64,000 bases of DNA, taken from NCBI GenBank assembly GCA_017871115.1, contig JAFCIZ010000003.1, positions 621,001-685,000 on the forward strand, in the 5' to 3' direction. Of the stretch, positions 1-11,361 are shown one piece after another. Position numbers and translations under genes: made by a program. Each line of letters starts with the position of its first letter. Positions within the stretch are counted from its first letter, which is position 1. The notes below the pieces were generated by a model that worked only from the letters and a program-made list of their open reading frames with translations, was not told the DNA's origin and made no database searches. Source of the stretch: Cunninghamella blakesleeana. Taxonomy: Eukaryota; Mucoromycota; Mucoromycetes; Mucorales; Cunninghamellaceae.

Positions 1-1220
1 TATATTTTTTAGTTACGCTGAAGTATAGCTTAAGCGATTCAATGTGTTCTATATCGAGAATTTTTTTTTTAATCTGTTGCTATGATATCGAAGTTGAATT
101 TAAAATTAAATCATTTTACATTCGTATAAATATTTTTATTTTATTATTGTTATTATTTTATTCAAATAAGAAATATGTATTTTGATTTAATAATAATAAT
201 AAAAAAATTACTGTTCCTATACACAATGTATTGTATTGAACTTTTATTTATTTATTTTTATCCTTATTATTTATTATTTGTATTTTTATATTAGGTTTTT
301 CTATTTGTATAATATGTATTTATTGGGTTATTTTTTCTCTTTTTCATCTTTAGATGCTATATTTCGAATATCAATTTTAAATATTAACTTGTTATTTAAT
401 TTCATTATTTAACTAGTGCATTATTATAAAGTACGTAAAGAATAATAAAAAGCGAAAAAAAAAAGTTGTGGAATATTAAAAAATTATTTCAAGTAAACTT
501 ATTACTCTGTACTAATAACCGCAGTAAAATTCTTTCCTAAGGCCATTGTTTGATTTTTCATAAAAAAAAAAAAAAAGAAAAAAGAAATGAATGCTTTGAA
601 AAAAAACTAGTTAGTTTTTTTAAAAGGAAAATGGAACGAATAAACTATGATATATTTATTTTTTTTTAATCAATATTTTTTAAAAACTTGAAATTTCAAG
701 ATAGTATTTAAAAAAAGCTCATATTTTTCTCAAAGTATTTAAGAATTATTATACTAAAAAGAAAAAGAAAAAGCCTTAAAAATTATAAAAAGTGATACCA
801 GAATAATGTTTAATTATGATATACCCATACCTCCAATACTTTAATTTATTTACGTAAAAATAAAAGTAACCTTACACATGAAAAGTGTGATTTTTTTTTT
901 TAGTTTATAGTTTTAACCTATTTAAGTGATTTTGTACAATTCATTTAAATATGTATATTATGAGTAATGTGAATCACAGATGATAAATTTATTATAATAT
1001 AATAGAATAATATATGCTTATATTAAAAAAAAGTAGAAAAAAATACTTAAACGAAAATTAAAAAAAAATGAAAATAAAAAAGTAATTATATAAAAAAAAG
1101 TCATTAAATAGTACAACAATAATAATAATAAAATAGTAGAGTATGTATATATATATATATAAATAAAATATTAATAGGGTTATATGTTTAAAAAATAAAA
1201 AAAAAATAAAGATAATAATT
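1..1220. other. AT-rich spacer, no gene seen
   Basis: This stretch lies 3' of the first receptor-like gene and runs to the window edge. It contains A/T homopolymers and short ATA/TTA runs, with stops in all frames. I see no coding exon, RNA gene or repeat of note. It probably holds the 3' UTR of the adjacent minus-strand gene. Confidence 0.6.
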
Positions 1221-3395
1221 TTAAAAACTTAAATGACTTTGAGATGAACGCGATTTCACATCAAAATCACTTTTATCACAAGAGGCATAAATATCACTAT
1301 CGGTATCATTTCTTGGTAATGTATTCTTCTTACTATTGTTATTATTATTGTATTCATATTGATATTGTAAATAAGCACTATCCACTAAAGGGATCCCAGA
1401 GCTATTAATTAATACGCCAGTATGATCTACATCGGCGGCAAACATTTGTTTCGTTAAAGTCCCGTTTAATTTTTGACTAGCATCTTGTTTTATAAAAGGA
1501 TCAAAAGCACTCATACTTAATGTTGGAGCTACATGATATTGAGAAGAAGATTTTAAGGTGGTGGTAGTAGAATAATGTTTTGATACATTTAAATCATCCA
1601 AATTGGTAGTATTAGTAGAGGTTATATCGGAACTGAATAAGGCAGATTGATCAAATGTATGATCTTCAAAGTAATTGGATTGTAATTGTGGTTGGTTGAA
1701 GGTGGAGGTCATAGTAGGTGTTGATTGCAATTGACTCTTTGTATTGCTGATACTGTTTACCTTATTATTCTTATTATAACCCTGAACCTTATTGATATTA
1801 CCAGAAGTAGTAGAATTAGAAAACATATTTAATGGATTACTACGGCTGGTTTTATCAGAAGAAGATCCTTTTATACCCAAATCTGTATTTTCGCCTAATT
1901 TTGGATTCACAATCAATGCAATTTCACCAATCAAGGTAGCTAAAGGTGCCCAAAAATTCCATATGGCTGCCATTGCAATACTACCAACACTATTTTGCGT
2001 TACTTGATCTCTTAAAATAGCATACACTAATAAAAAGACAGAATAGCCACCTAAACAAAAGGAGATAACAGACATTAAAGATTGAATCTATAAAGTAAAA
2101 TAAGATATTGATAGGTGATGATTAGTGTACATTATTTCACTTTATGATGCTTTATTTCTTTTTTTATAAGAATTTCTATTCATGCTTTTTAAGCTCTTTA
2201 ACATGTAATTTACCTTGAATATACCAAGTCGAATGGATTTATATCTTTCACCAGTAGGAGGAAATTTAGTTAAATGATTTTTTAAAATACGAACTAAACG
2301 TACCCCAGCAAATAAGACAGTAAACGATAAAGTGATTGTATGCATAAACCATAAGCCATATAATACGTTTGTAAATTCTTCGGCTGCAGGTAAATTGGTA
2401 TATGCTAAGGCGCCAGCTGCAATAGAACAAATATTGTGAAGTACAACTGGACCCATCATAAATGTAATCCCAATAATATCTACTATTTTAGGTGCAGGTA
2501 ACCATCCCTGTGTCATATTTTTATGACTCTATGAATAATAATAGCAAGGAAAAAGAAGGTAAAAGGTGAGTAGACGTTTATTTGTCATTTATCATTCCTA
2601 TTTTTTAAAATATAAAGTCATATTTCTTCTCCTTATTGTTATTATTATTACATCAGATAAAGTTTGAGCAATCCCTAATAAATATAAAGCACAAGCACCA
2701 TAACCAAAATGCCAAGAGAATTCGAATAAAAAGGACCGTGCTAATACATTGGTAGGATTATTATCAATTACAAGCAATAAAGCACAAAGTAACCGAACTA
2801 TATATATTTATAAAATAGAAAATTGGAAGAAAGAAAAATCGAAAAAATAAAAAAAAAAAAATCGGAGTTAATTATTAATTTTTTTTTAATATTAAAAAAA
2901 AAAAAATCAGGAGGAGCGCGGTGATTTTGGTTTATTTTATATTGTATTATATAATTAAGTACAACTTACTTGAATTAAATATAGTGATAAAAGTAACAAG
3001 GCAATCTATAGGCTTAGGTCTTAATAAACCACGACCGGATCCAATTTCAAATAATCGATGTCCTTTTCTGAAATATCTATCATATTCTATACCAATGCCT
3101 ATATATGTAAATAGTTTTTTATGTCATAAATTTATATATAAAAGTATAATGTTAATTTAAGGTTACCTATAATTTTATTTTCTTCTCAAAACTAACTTTT
3201 TAAAATTTATATTTTTCTTCTAAAATATTAATTTATATTACCAATGAAAATCACAAGCCCGGATAGCGCAATAAAAGTCATATACACGATATATAAACCT
3301 TGATGTTCAACACAATTTGTTATGGTTAAACGAAAATCACAATGACATATCCCATTCACACACTGTCTCATTAATGTTCTTTCATTTGGATCCAT
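1221..3395 (-). CDS. Seven-TM receptor-like protein A (array member 1)
   Basis: Exons (minus strand): 3242-3395, 2970-3098, 2652-2797, 2214-2528, 1221-2087; about 536 aa. Frames join cleanly at all four introns. The N-terminus is short and Cys-bearing (MDPNERTLMRQ, then CHCDFRL). About seven hydrophobic segments follow, with a basic first loop (FRKGHRLFEI) and a conserved LYLLGIAQTLSD stretch. The tail of about 220 residues is Ser/Thr/Asn-rich and presumably cytoplasmic. The topology suggests a G-protein-coupled-receptor-like membrane protein, but I recognise no named receptor family and can give no ligand. It is the most diverged of the array apart from D and has the longest tail. Its third exon (146 nt) equals the summed length of three separate exons in paralogs B and C. 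Unlike them it has an intron inside the third intracellular loop and none before the tail. Confidence 0.8.
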
Positions 3396-3544
3396 TTCTT
3401 TTTTTTTTTATGTTGTTAAGAAAAAGTTGACCGAAGGTAATGTATTTTTTTTAAAGAAAAAAAGAAGAAAATGATATATTTATATATTTACAGAATTATG
3501 AATATAAATTATAATATAATTTATAAGCTTTTAAGGAATGAATG

Positions 3545-3589
<45 letters not shown>

Positions 3590-3732
3590 ATTGTATAAAG
3601 AGGAAGAGAGAGTGAAAGAAGGAATTAACGAAATAAAAAAATAAAAAAAAAAAGGAAAAAGAAAAGAGAAAAATAAAAAAAGGGACAAAGTATTGAAAAT
3701 AGATGGTATATAAATTGATAATCCTATAATAA

Positions 3733-3885
3733 CTTTATTTACCAGGTGTAACCAAAATCCTTTTTTTTTTTATAGCTCAGAAAATGCTTGTGCGGGCTAG
3801 TTATATTAAAAAAAAAAATCAACCAAATTTGCTAGTATCTTTTTTTTTTTCTTTTTCTATTAGAAAGAGAATGGTGACGATAACC
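3733..3885 (-). repeat. Upstream block, copy 1 (shared with 7545-7710)
   Basis: About 150 nt upstream of gene A clearly resembles 7545-7710 upstream of gene B. Shared landmarks, plus strand, are a stretch ending in GTAACC/GTAACA, an AATCC followed by poly-T, a GCTCAG/ACTCAG, a TTGTGCGG, and CCAAATTT. It lies about 340-490 nt upstream of the start codon of gene A. A promoter or 5' UTR role is inferred from position only. Confidence 0.6.
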
Positions 3886-4560
3886 ATCATATATGTACAT
3901 AAATTCGTATGTATATTTTTAATTTTATTTTTTAAAAAATATGTACATGTACTTCCAAAAGGAAAACAATAAATGCACATTGTTGAAAATGTTAACAGTA
4001 ACAAAAGCAAAAAACGTGGTAGTGTTAAAAAGGGTTTTAATATCAAGATATATACCGAAAGAGAAAACAAGTATATCATCGTCACCATCACTATTCATAT
4101 TAAAAAAATACGTAATAGGAAAAGATTATGTTGAACAACGTGTTTTTCAACCATAATATTTATAAATGTGTAACTTTTTTTTTTTTTCTATAGTGACATT
4201 TTTAATTTAAAATAGTTCTAATAATAAATTTATACCAATCTTCTATACATTATATATATTTATATGAAAAATAATACGTGTGAATTTTATACTTTTGATT
4301 CTGTACGTTTTAAAATTAAAAACCTTAATTCCTTTGAGTAGCGGTTTCCCTTTTTTTATTTTTTTCTATAATTGGTTTTTTATTATTCTTCTTCTTCTTA
4401 AATTATTATACAGCTACTTTATCTATATCATACCTATATCTATATATTTACAAAGGAATATAAATATATATATATATATTTTAAAAAAAACAACTAAATG
4501 AATTATTTTAACAATAAATAAAATATGTGGGGTTTATTAGAGCGAGGAAGATACTTTACC

Positions 4561-4735
4561 TAATTAAGTATAGGGAGGTAATGCTTTTCTATACGCTGAG
4601 TTCCAAAAAAATAAAATAAAATTTGGATCTGCATTTAAAGGATGAAAAGGGTTATAGTTATTAAACTGACAAAAAATAATAATAATATAAAAATGAATAA
4701 ACTATATCAATATAAAAGGTATAAATATATATATA
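4561..4735 (-). repeat. Upstream block, second part, copy 1 (shared with 7812-7980)
   Basis: This block aligns collinearly with 7812-7980. It includes TAGGGAGGTAATGC versus TAGGGAGGCTACAC, CTGAGTTCCAAAA versus CTGAGTATCAAAA, AGTTATTAAACTG and ATATAAAAGGTATAAA. On the minus strand it contains AACTCAGCGTATAGAAAA, a TATA-like string, followed by TTACCTCCCTATACTTAATT. A related string occurs upstream of the Golgi membrane protein gene near 31171-31216. Confidence 0.55.
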
Positions 4736-4883
4736 TATATATATAAATATAAAAAAATTAAAAAAAAAATAACAGTGATAATAAATAAATGTATACATTG
4801 AATATAAGGGTTGAAAATAAAAATAATAAAAACAAATCATATTATCCTGTTGCTATCATTAAATAATATAAATATATAAATTT

Positions 4884-6185
4884 TTAATTTCTATTCATTG
4901 AATTTAAATGAATAGCAGTAGAGAAATCTTCATGATGATCATTGATTTTTTTAGGATCATGTTCATAAGAAGCAAAAGGATAACCAGTATAATCCATTCC
5001 ATCTTTCATTTGTTTTAATGTACCATAAGCTTGCGCACTTAATGTTCCTTTAAATTCAGATTGGGATCCAAATTCTTGACTAGCAGGCCCATACATTGTA
5101 ATGGATGTTATTTGTCCTTGAGTAGTTGCCAAATTAGTAGATGTATTATTGTTACGCGTACTTTCACTTGTTGAAGAATTGGGTAATCCAAATGATACAT
5201 TGCCATTGGTTTTAGGACTAATCAATAAATTTACATGAATAAAAGGGAAAATAATGATGATAATAATATCAATGATCAGTTATATATCTATATATTTATT
5301 CTTATTCTATTTTCTCTTTTTTTTTTTTAATAAACTTACTTTGTGACCACAGCCAAACAAGCAAACAAAGCACCAAGAGGAGCCAAAAAGTTCCAAATAA
5401 TACAAGCAATATAAGACCCAACTACACTACGAATGATAGTATTTCTTATAATGGCATAAATCAAACAAAAGATTGAAAACCCACCTAAAGTGACAACAAT
5501 ACAAATGACTAACCCTTTGATTTTAAACATGCCACTTTGAATGGCCTTTGCTTTATCTCCAGAGGTTTTAAAATTATGCATATTTCGGCGCAAAATCTTT
5601 AATAATCTTGCACCTAGTACTACAAGAATAATACTTAATATGCCACAATGGAGAAACCAAAATATATACAAAACACGAATAAAGATTTCAGCCAAGTAGA
5701 TCTTGCTTGGTGTATAAGCCAAGATTCCCGTAACAAAGGTGCAAATGTTGTTTAAAAGAAATGGTGCTAAAAGAATAAGTAAACCGATTCTATCTACTAT
5801 TTTTGTTGATGGTAACCATTCTTTAGCTGTTGATTTATGACTCTAAAATATTTATAAGTTTAGGAAAAAAAAAAAGAAAAGAAATTGATTGGTTTAATTG
5901 AGAAGGTTGCATAGAAAATTAAACTTTTTTTTATTATCTTTTATAACGCCGTTTTAAAATAACCATTTGGTTGTTTCTTCTTTTATTTCCTTACATCTGC
6001 TAAAGTTTGAGCAATCCCTAATAAATATAAAGCACAGGACCCGAATCCCTAATCGAACAAAAGGAGTACCCAAAAAAAAAGTCAATATAAGATCTTTTTT
6101 TTTCGATTTTATTATTATTATTGTTATTATTATTCCTATACATATACGCAAATATATATATCAATATATTTATTTATACATATAC

Positions 6186-6216
<31 letters not shown>

Positions 6217-6717
6217 ACTTACAAATTGCCACGGGAATTCAAACATAACTATAGATATATGTAAAGAAAAATAAAAAATAAAAAAAGAAAAGAATGGCTC
6301 AATTATAAGTTTCTATTCATTACATATATATATTTATTTGTTTATATATATCAATATATATATCATTTTACAAGCACGGGCTAAAATATTATTAGGTGAA
6401 ACATCTAACACAAGGATTATACCATTTATCAATCTTACTAAATAAATACAATAAATATACATAATGATTAATCCCATTTTTTTTATAAGCTTTTTTTTGT
6501 TACACACGCACGTTCACACACTCATATAGCTTAAAAAAAAACATGTTGTCCTTGTTATACTTACAAAGATTAAACACCCCAAGGAAAAACATCAAACAAT
6601 CGATTGGTTTAGGTTTTAATATAGATTTTGAATGTATATCAAATAATTTATGACCTTTCCACAGCCATCTATGAAAAAAGATACCAAAACCTATTAAAAA
6701 AAAACGTATTAAAACAA

Positions 6718-6763
<46 letters not shown>

Positions 6764-6990
6764 ATATATAAATGTATAATTGAATTCATTTTTTTTATTT
6801 CTTATTTCTATTTCATTGTTATTTCATTTTTTTATTTTTTACATAGTGAACCAACAAGTGCAGAAAATACTGCAGTTGCAATATATATTATCCTTAATCC
6901 ATCTGAATAAACGCATCCATATATATGTAGTCGCCAATCACAATAGCATACATTATTAATACATTGGTGTGTCACGGTATGCACATCCAT
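4884..6990 (-). CDS. Seven-TM receptor-like protein B (array member 2)
   Basis: Exons: 6843-6990, 6565-6690, 6372-6437, 6223-6248, 5995-6048, 5340-5842, 4884-5217; 418 aa. It is the closest paralog of gene C, with identical coding-exon lengths in all but the last exon. The N-terminus carries C-x(4)-CYCDWRL-x(4)-C, then TM1. The loop HRWLWKGHKLFDIHSK precedes TM2, and the LYLLGIAQTLAD region lies around TM3. TM4 to TM7 all lie in the 503-nt exon, with a basic third loop (LLKILRRNMHNFKTSGDK). The cytoplasmic tail of about 110 residues contains the shared GTLSAQAYGTLKQMKD motif. Exon 4 is a 26-nt microexon needed to keep frame and to supply FEFPWQF, which is conserved in A and D. Function is inferred as membrane receptor-like only. 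Confidence 0.82.
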
Positions 6991-7544
6991 AATATGATTC
7001 TTTCAAATTCAAAAAAAAATACTAATAAAGAACAAGAAAGAAGGAAAAGAAGGAAAAAAGAAGAAAAATAATAAGAAAAAAATGAAGAAAAAGGAGTGAA
7101 AAAAAAAAATGAAAGAGTGTGAAAAAAACGGAATAAAAGAAATTAGAAATTTTACAGGTTTTGGGAAATTTTGTGTACTGAGTTTCAACAATTTTACTGA
7201 TTGACTTATGTAGATTTTGTATTATAAAATAAGTTCCCTTCCTGTCATTTTGATTACTTGGTCTAATTTTGGAAAGTGTTGTGCGTATGTGATACCAGTA
7301 TCCGATGTAAAGATTGATTACATGTTAATTATATAATGATGTAATTATTATTCAAAAACATCGGTTTTATTTTTTTAAAAAAAAAGAGAGAGAAAAAAAA
7401 ATTACTAATATATATTTTTCTAAGTCCATATAATTTATTAGTAAAATATAATTATAATTATAATAATAATAATAATAATAAAATGAAAATGAAAGGAAAA
7501 GAAAAAGTCGAAAAAAAGAAAATTGGCTTGATATAATAATCACA

Positions 7545-7710
7545 ACTTTATTTGCCATGTGTAACAAAAATCCTTTTTTTTACAACTCAGATGATGGTTG
7601 TGCGGATCCATTTTTATTAAAAAATCTACAAATCTACAAATCACCCAAATTTACATGCATCTTTAATTTTTATTTGTTATTTATTTTTTTAGAATGGTAG
7701 CAATTAAAGG
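7545..7710 (-). repeat. Upstream block, copy 2
   Basis: Second copy of 3733-3885, about 550-720 nt upstream of gene B. The order of this block, then the 7812-7980 block, then gene C matches the order at 3733, 4561 and gene B. This indicates one segmental tandem duplication covering both the spacer and the next gene. Confidence 0.6.
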
Positions 7711-7811
7711 CTGATCAATAATATCTATTTTAATAATAAATATACATAAGTAAATAAAAATAATAATAATAAAAAAAAAAATACAATAATAAAAAAAAAT
7801 AAATGGGGTCA

Positions 7812-7980
7812 TACATACATAGGGAGGCTACACTTTTTTGATCACTGAGTATCAAAATAATAAAATAAGGTTTGGGTTAGAAATGGAAATAAAAAAGGCT
7901 TTCTAGTTATTAAACTGGTAAAAAATAATATAAAAATGCATAAACTATAATAAAAAGAATATAAAAGGTATAAAAGAGCG
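7812..7980 (-). repeat. Upstream block, second part, copy 2
   Basis: Collinear partner of 4561-4735. It retains TAGGGAGG, CTGAGTATCAAAA, CTAGTTATTAAACTG and ATATAAAAGGTATAAA. The equivalent of the TATA-like string is degraded here (GATCAAAAAA on the minus strand). Confidence 0.55.
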
Positions 7981-8109
7981 ATTAAATGTTTAAAAAATAA
8001 AATAGAGATGAAAGAAATAATATAAAATAGACAATTTATGATCGTTATTAATATACTTGTTTAACAAAAAAAAAAAAAAATCAGAGATATATTAACCTTT
8101 AGAAATATT

Positions 8110-10218
8110 TTAATTTCTACCAAATGAATTTAAATGAATAGCTGTAGAAAAATCTTCATTGTGTTGATGATCGTTGCTATTTTTTTTAGGAATATGTTCA
8201 TAAGAAGGAAAAGGATAACCAGAGAAATCCATTTCATCTTTCATTTGCTTTAGCGTATCGTACGCTTGAGGACTTAAACTTCCTCTTATTTCAGATTGAG
8301 ATCCAAAATCGTGACTATGAGTTGTAATACCATTAGCAGCGCCACGACTATGTAATGTATTGGATGTCAGTTGTCCTTGTGTTGTTGCCAAAGTAGTAGA
8401 TATATTATTGGTGCGGGTATTTTCACTTGATGAAGAGTTAGGTAATCCAAATGATATACTACCATTGGTTTTAGGACTAATTAATAAATTTATATGAATA
8501 AAAAGAAATAATAATAGTCATGATTAACAAATGTATATATAAATAAAAAAGAAAAAAAATATAATAATTATGGTATATATATATCAACGAAATATTAATT
8601 TTACTATTATTATTATCTCTATCTTTTCTTTTCTTTTTTTTTTCAATAAACTTACTTTGTGATGACAGCCAAATTAGTAAATAAAGTTGCAAGAGGGCCG
8701 AGAAAGTTCCAAAGACTACACAAGATATAAGATCCAATGACACTTTGAATGATAATATCCCTTAAAATCCCATATACTAATAAAAAGATGGCAAATCCAG
8801 CCAAGGCTACAGCAATCACAATCACTAAACCTTTGATTTTAAACATTCCTCTTTGAATAGCTTTTGCTTTTTCACCAGAAGTTCTAAAATTACGCATGTT
8901 TTGTTGTAAAATCTTTAGTAATCGAACACCTAAGACTACAAGAATAACGCTGACTGTGCCGCAATGTAAAAACCATAATACGTATAAGATATGAATAAAG
9001 ATTTCAGATAAATAGACTTGGGTTGGGTTTGATGCTAATACCCCAGATGCAATCGAACAAATATTATTTAAAATAAATGGTGCTAAAAGAATAAGCAAAC
9101 CTATTCTATCTACTACTTTGGTTGATGGTAACCATTCCTTAGCTGTTGATTTATGACTCTAAAATTATTAAAAATAAATAATTAAATAAATAACCATAGT
9201 TTTTGATTTGGTCAGTTTGGTATGATGCATAGAAAAATAAACTTTTTTTTTAATATCGCCGTTTTAAAATGATCATTTGTTTGTTTCTTACATCTGCTAA
9301 AGTTTGAGCAATCCCTAATAAATATAATGTACAAGCTCCAATTCCCTAACAGAACAATAAAAAGTAATTAAAATCAACACAGCTCCATTTTTTCCCGATT
9401 TTTCCCTGTTTTTTTTTTGTTATATATATGTATGAATAGATGTATAAACTCCTTACAAATTGCCAAGGGAATTCAAAGATAACTACAAGTTGTCAAAAAA
9501 TAAAGTAAAAATAAAAAAAACAATTGGAATGGTTAGTTTTAAACTCTATTCCTTCATTTTAAAATTCATATGTATATTTATTATTTGCTTACATGAACGT
9601 GCTAATATATTATCAGGTGATACATCTAACACAAGAATAATACCCGTTAACATTCTTACTAAATTAATACAGTAATAAGAATAAAAAATAAGATGGGGTT
9701 AAACATTTAAATACAATTTTCATATATTTGTTATAATAGAGTTTTTGTTACACAAACTCACAACACGTTTGTTGTTAAACTATATTTTTTTTTTTTAAAA
9801 AGTGATAGTTACTATCACACTTACGAAGATTAAAGATTCCAAGGAAAAACATCAAACAATCGATTGGCTTTGGCCTTAATATAGATTTTGAATGTATATC
9901 AAATAATTTATGACCTTTCCAAAGCCATCTATGTATAAAGATACCAAAAGCTACATATTAAATAAAAATAAAGGTATAAGACATGTAAAAACATGAGTAA
10001 GCTTTTTTACTTTTATTTAGCTATATATATTTATTTCATTCCATTTTAATTTTAATTTTATTATTTTTACATAACACGGCGACAAATGCACTAAAGACTG
10101 TAGTTGCAATATATATTATTCTTAATCCTTCTGAATAAACACAGCCATATATACTTAATCTCCAATCGCAGTAACATGTATCATTAACACATTGGTGTGT
10201 TATAGTATGTATATCCAT
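8110..10218 (-). CDS. Seven-TM receptor-like protein C (array member 3)
   Basis: Exons: 10071-10218, 9825-9950, 9593-9658, 9457-9482, 9292-9345, 8656-9158, 8110-8476; 429 aa. The architecture equals gene B, including the 26-nt fourth exon. The N-terminus begins MDIHTITHQC and has CYCDWRL. The TM3 region has LYLLGIAQTLAD. The third loop is LLKILQQNMRNFRTSGEKAK. The tail has GSLSPQAYDTLKQMKDEMD and GYPFPSYEH, both near-identical to B. Strong identity in coding sequence plus shared spacer blocks shows recent duplication relative to A and D. No enzymatic motif is present. A receptor or sensor role is an inference from seven membrane segments and basic intracellular loops. Confidence 0.82.
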
Positions 10219-10527
10219 AATTTTATATTTTCAATTTTAAAGTAAAATAATGATAATAATAATAACTATAAGAAGATAAAAAAAAAAAGAGAGAAGATAA
10301 AAAGTTAGAAAGAGAAATAAAAAAATATGAATGTACCATTTTTTTTTTACGAACACATAAAATTGAGTTTAAATTTTAATCCTTATATGTGATACTTGAA
10401 AAAAAAAAAAAAACCCATTATTTGATAAATATTTTTTATTATTATTAGTAGTAAGAGTAATAGTAAGAATGATATTATTAGTATATATACTTACATATAT
10501 ATAAATATTATAATAACTTATATTAGC

Positions 10528-10569
<42 letters not shown>

Positions 10570-11361
10570 TCACTATAATAATAATGTACAATTTGTTAAG
10601 TATATATTGATTTATTATATTCCTTATTATTATTATAGTTTGATTATATAAAATTGGTAAACTTTAAAAAAAGTGGCATCAGTTTAACCTGAGTTTTAAA
10701 AGATCTCCTTTTTGTGTAATACCTATATTACGTAGTAATAAAAGATTATTAATTTTGTATCTTTCATAGAATATCACATTTTTAATACTTTCTTAACTTT
10801 ATTTTATATTGATACCCATTATATTTTATTGTATCACTTCATTTATTATAACTAACTATTTATTATTATTATTATTATGATTATATATTATGATTATTCT
10901 ATTTATTATAATTCTTTCTTATTCCTTTTTTTTTTTCATTTTCATTATTATTTAAATATTTACAAATGTATTTTAGGCTATAATCTTTTTATGAAAAAGA
11001 ACATATAAATGGATGACAACTAATGTAGTACAAAGTGGACGATCATCTTAGCTGGGTTCAATAACGTATTAGAACTCATTTATATATAAATAACTATTTA
11101 TTTGACAGATTTTTCATATTAATACGTAGTTTTTTTTTTTTTTTTACTATTAATATATATGAATTAATATATTATCTATTTATTTATCTATTCAAAATAA
11201 ATTAAAAAAAAAAAAGCAATTATTATTATATAATATTAAATGAGTATTTATAGTATTAAAAAAAAGATAGAATAATACAAAGTAATGTAGAAAAAAAAAT
11301 AGAATTCTATAAATATATGCGTATATATATTTTCTGGTATATAAAAAGTTTTTTTTTTTTT
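10219..11361. other. Spacer between receptor genes C and D
   Basis: AT-rich, with an (AAT)n run at about 10530-10566 and several ATT runs. A CTGAGTTTTAAAA string lies at 10689. It does not show an obvious copy of the 3733 block. No gene is supported. Confidence 0.55.

Larger units (their letters stand above)
3396..4883. other. Spacer between receptor genes A and B
   Basis: This region is upstream of gene A and downstream of gene B. It has long poly(A/T) and a TA run near 3550-3580. Short ORFs here are low-complexity and judged non-coding. Two sub-blocks recur in the next spacer and are listed separately. A 5' UTR or upstream intron of gene A could lie here. Confidence 0.55.
6991..8109. other. 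Spacer between receptor genes B and C
   Basis: It contains the second copies of the two upstream blocks (7545-7710 and 7812-7980), a purine-rich tract at 7010-7130 and an AAT/TAA run near 7450-7480. A CTGAGTTTCAA string sits at 7178. No coding exon is supported. Confidence 0.55.
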
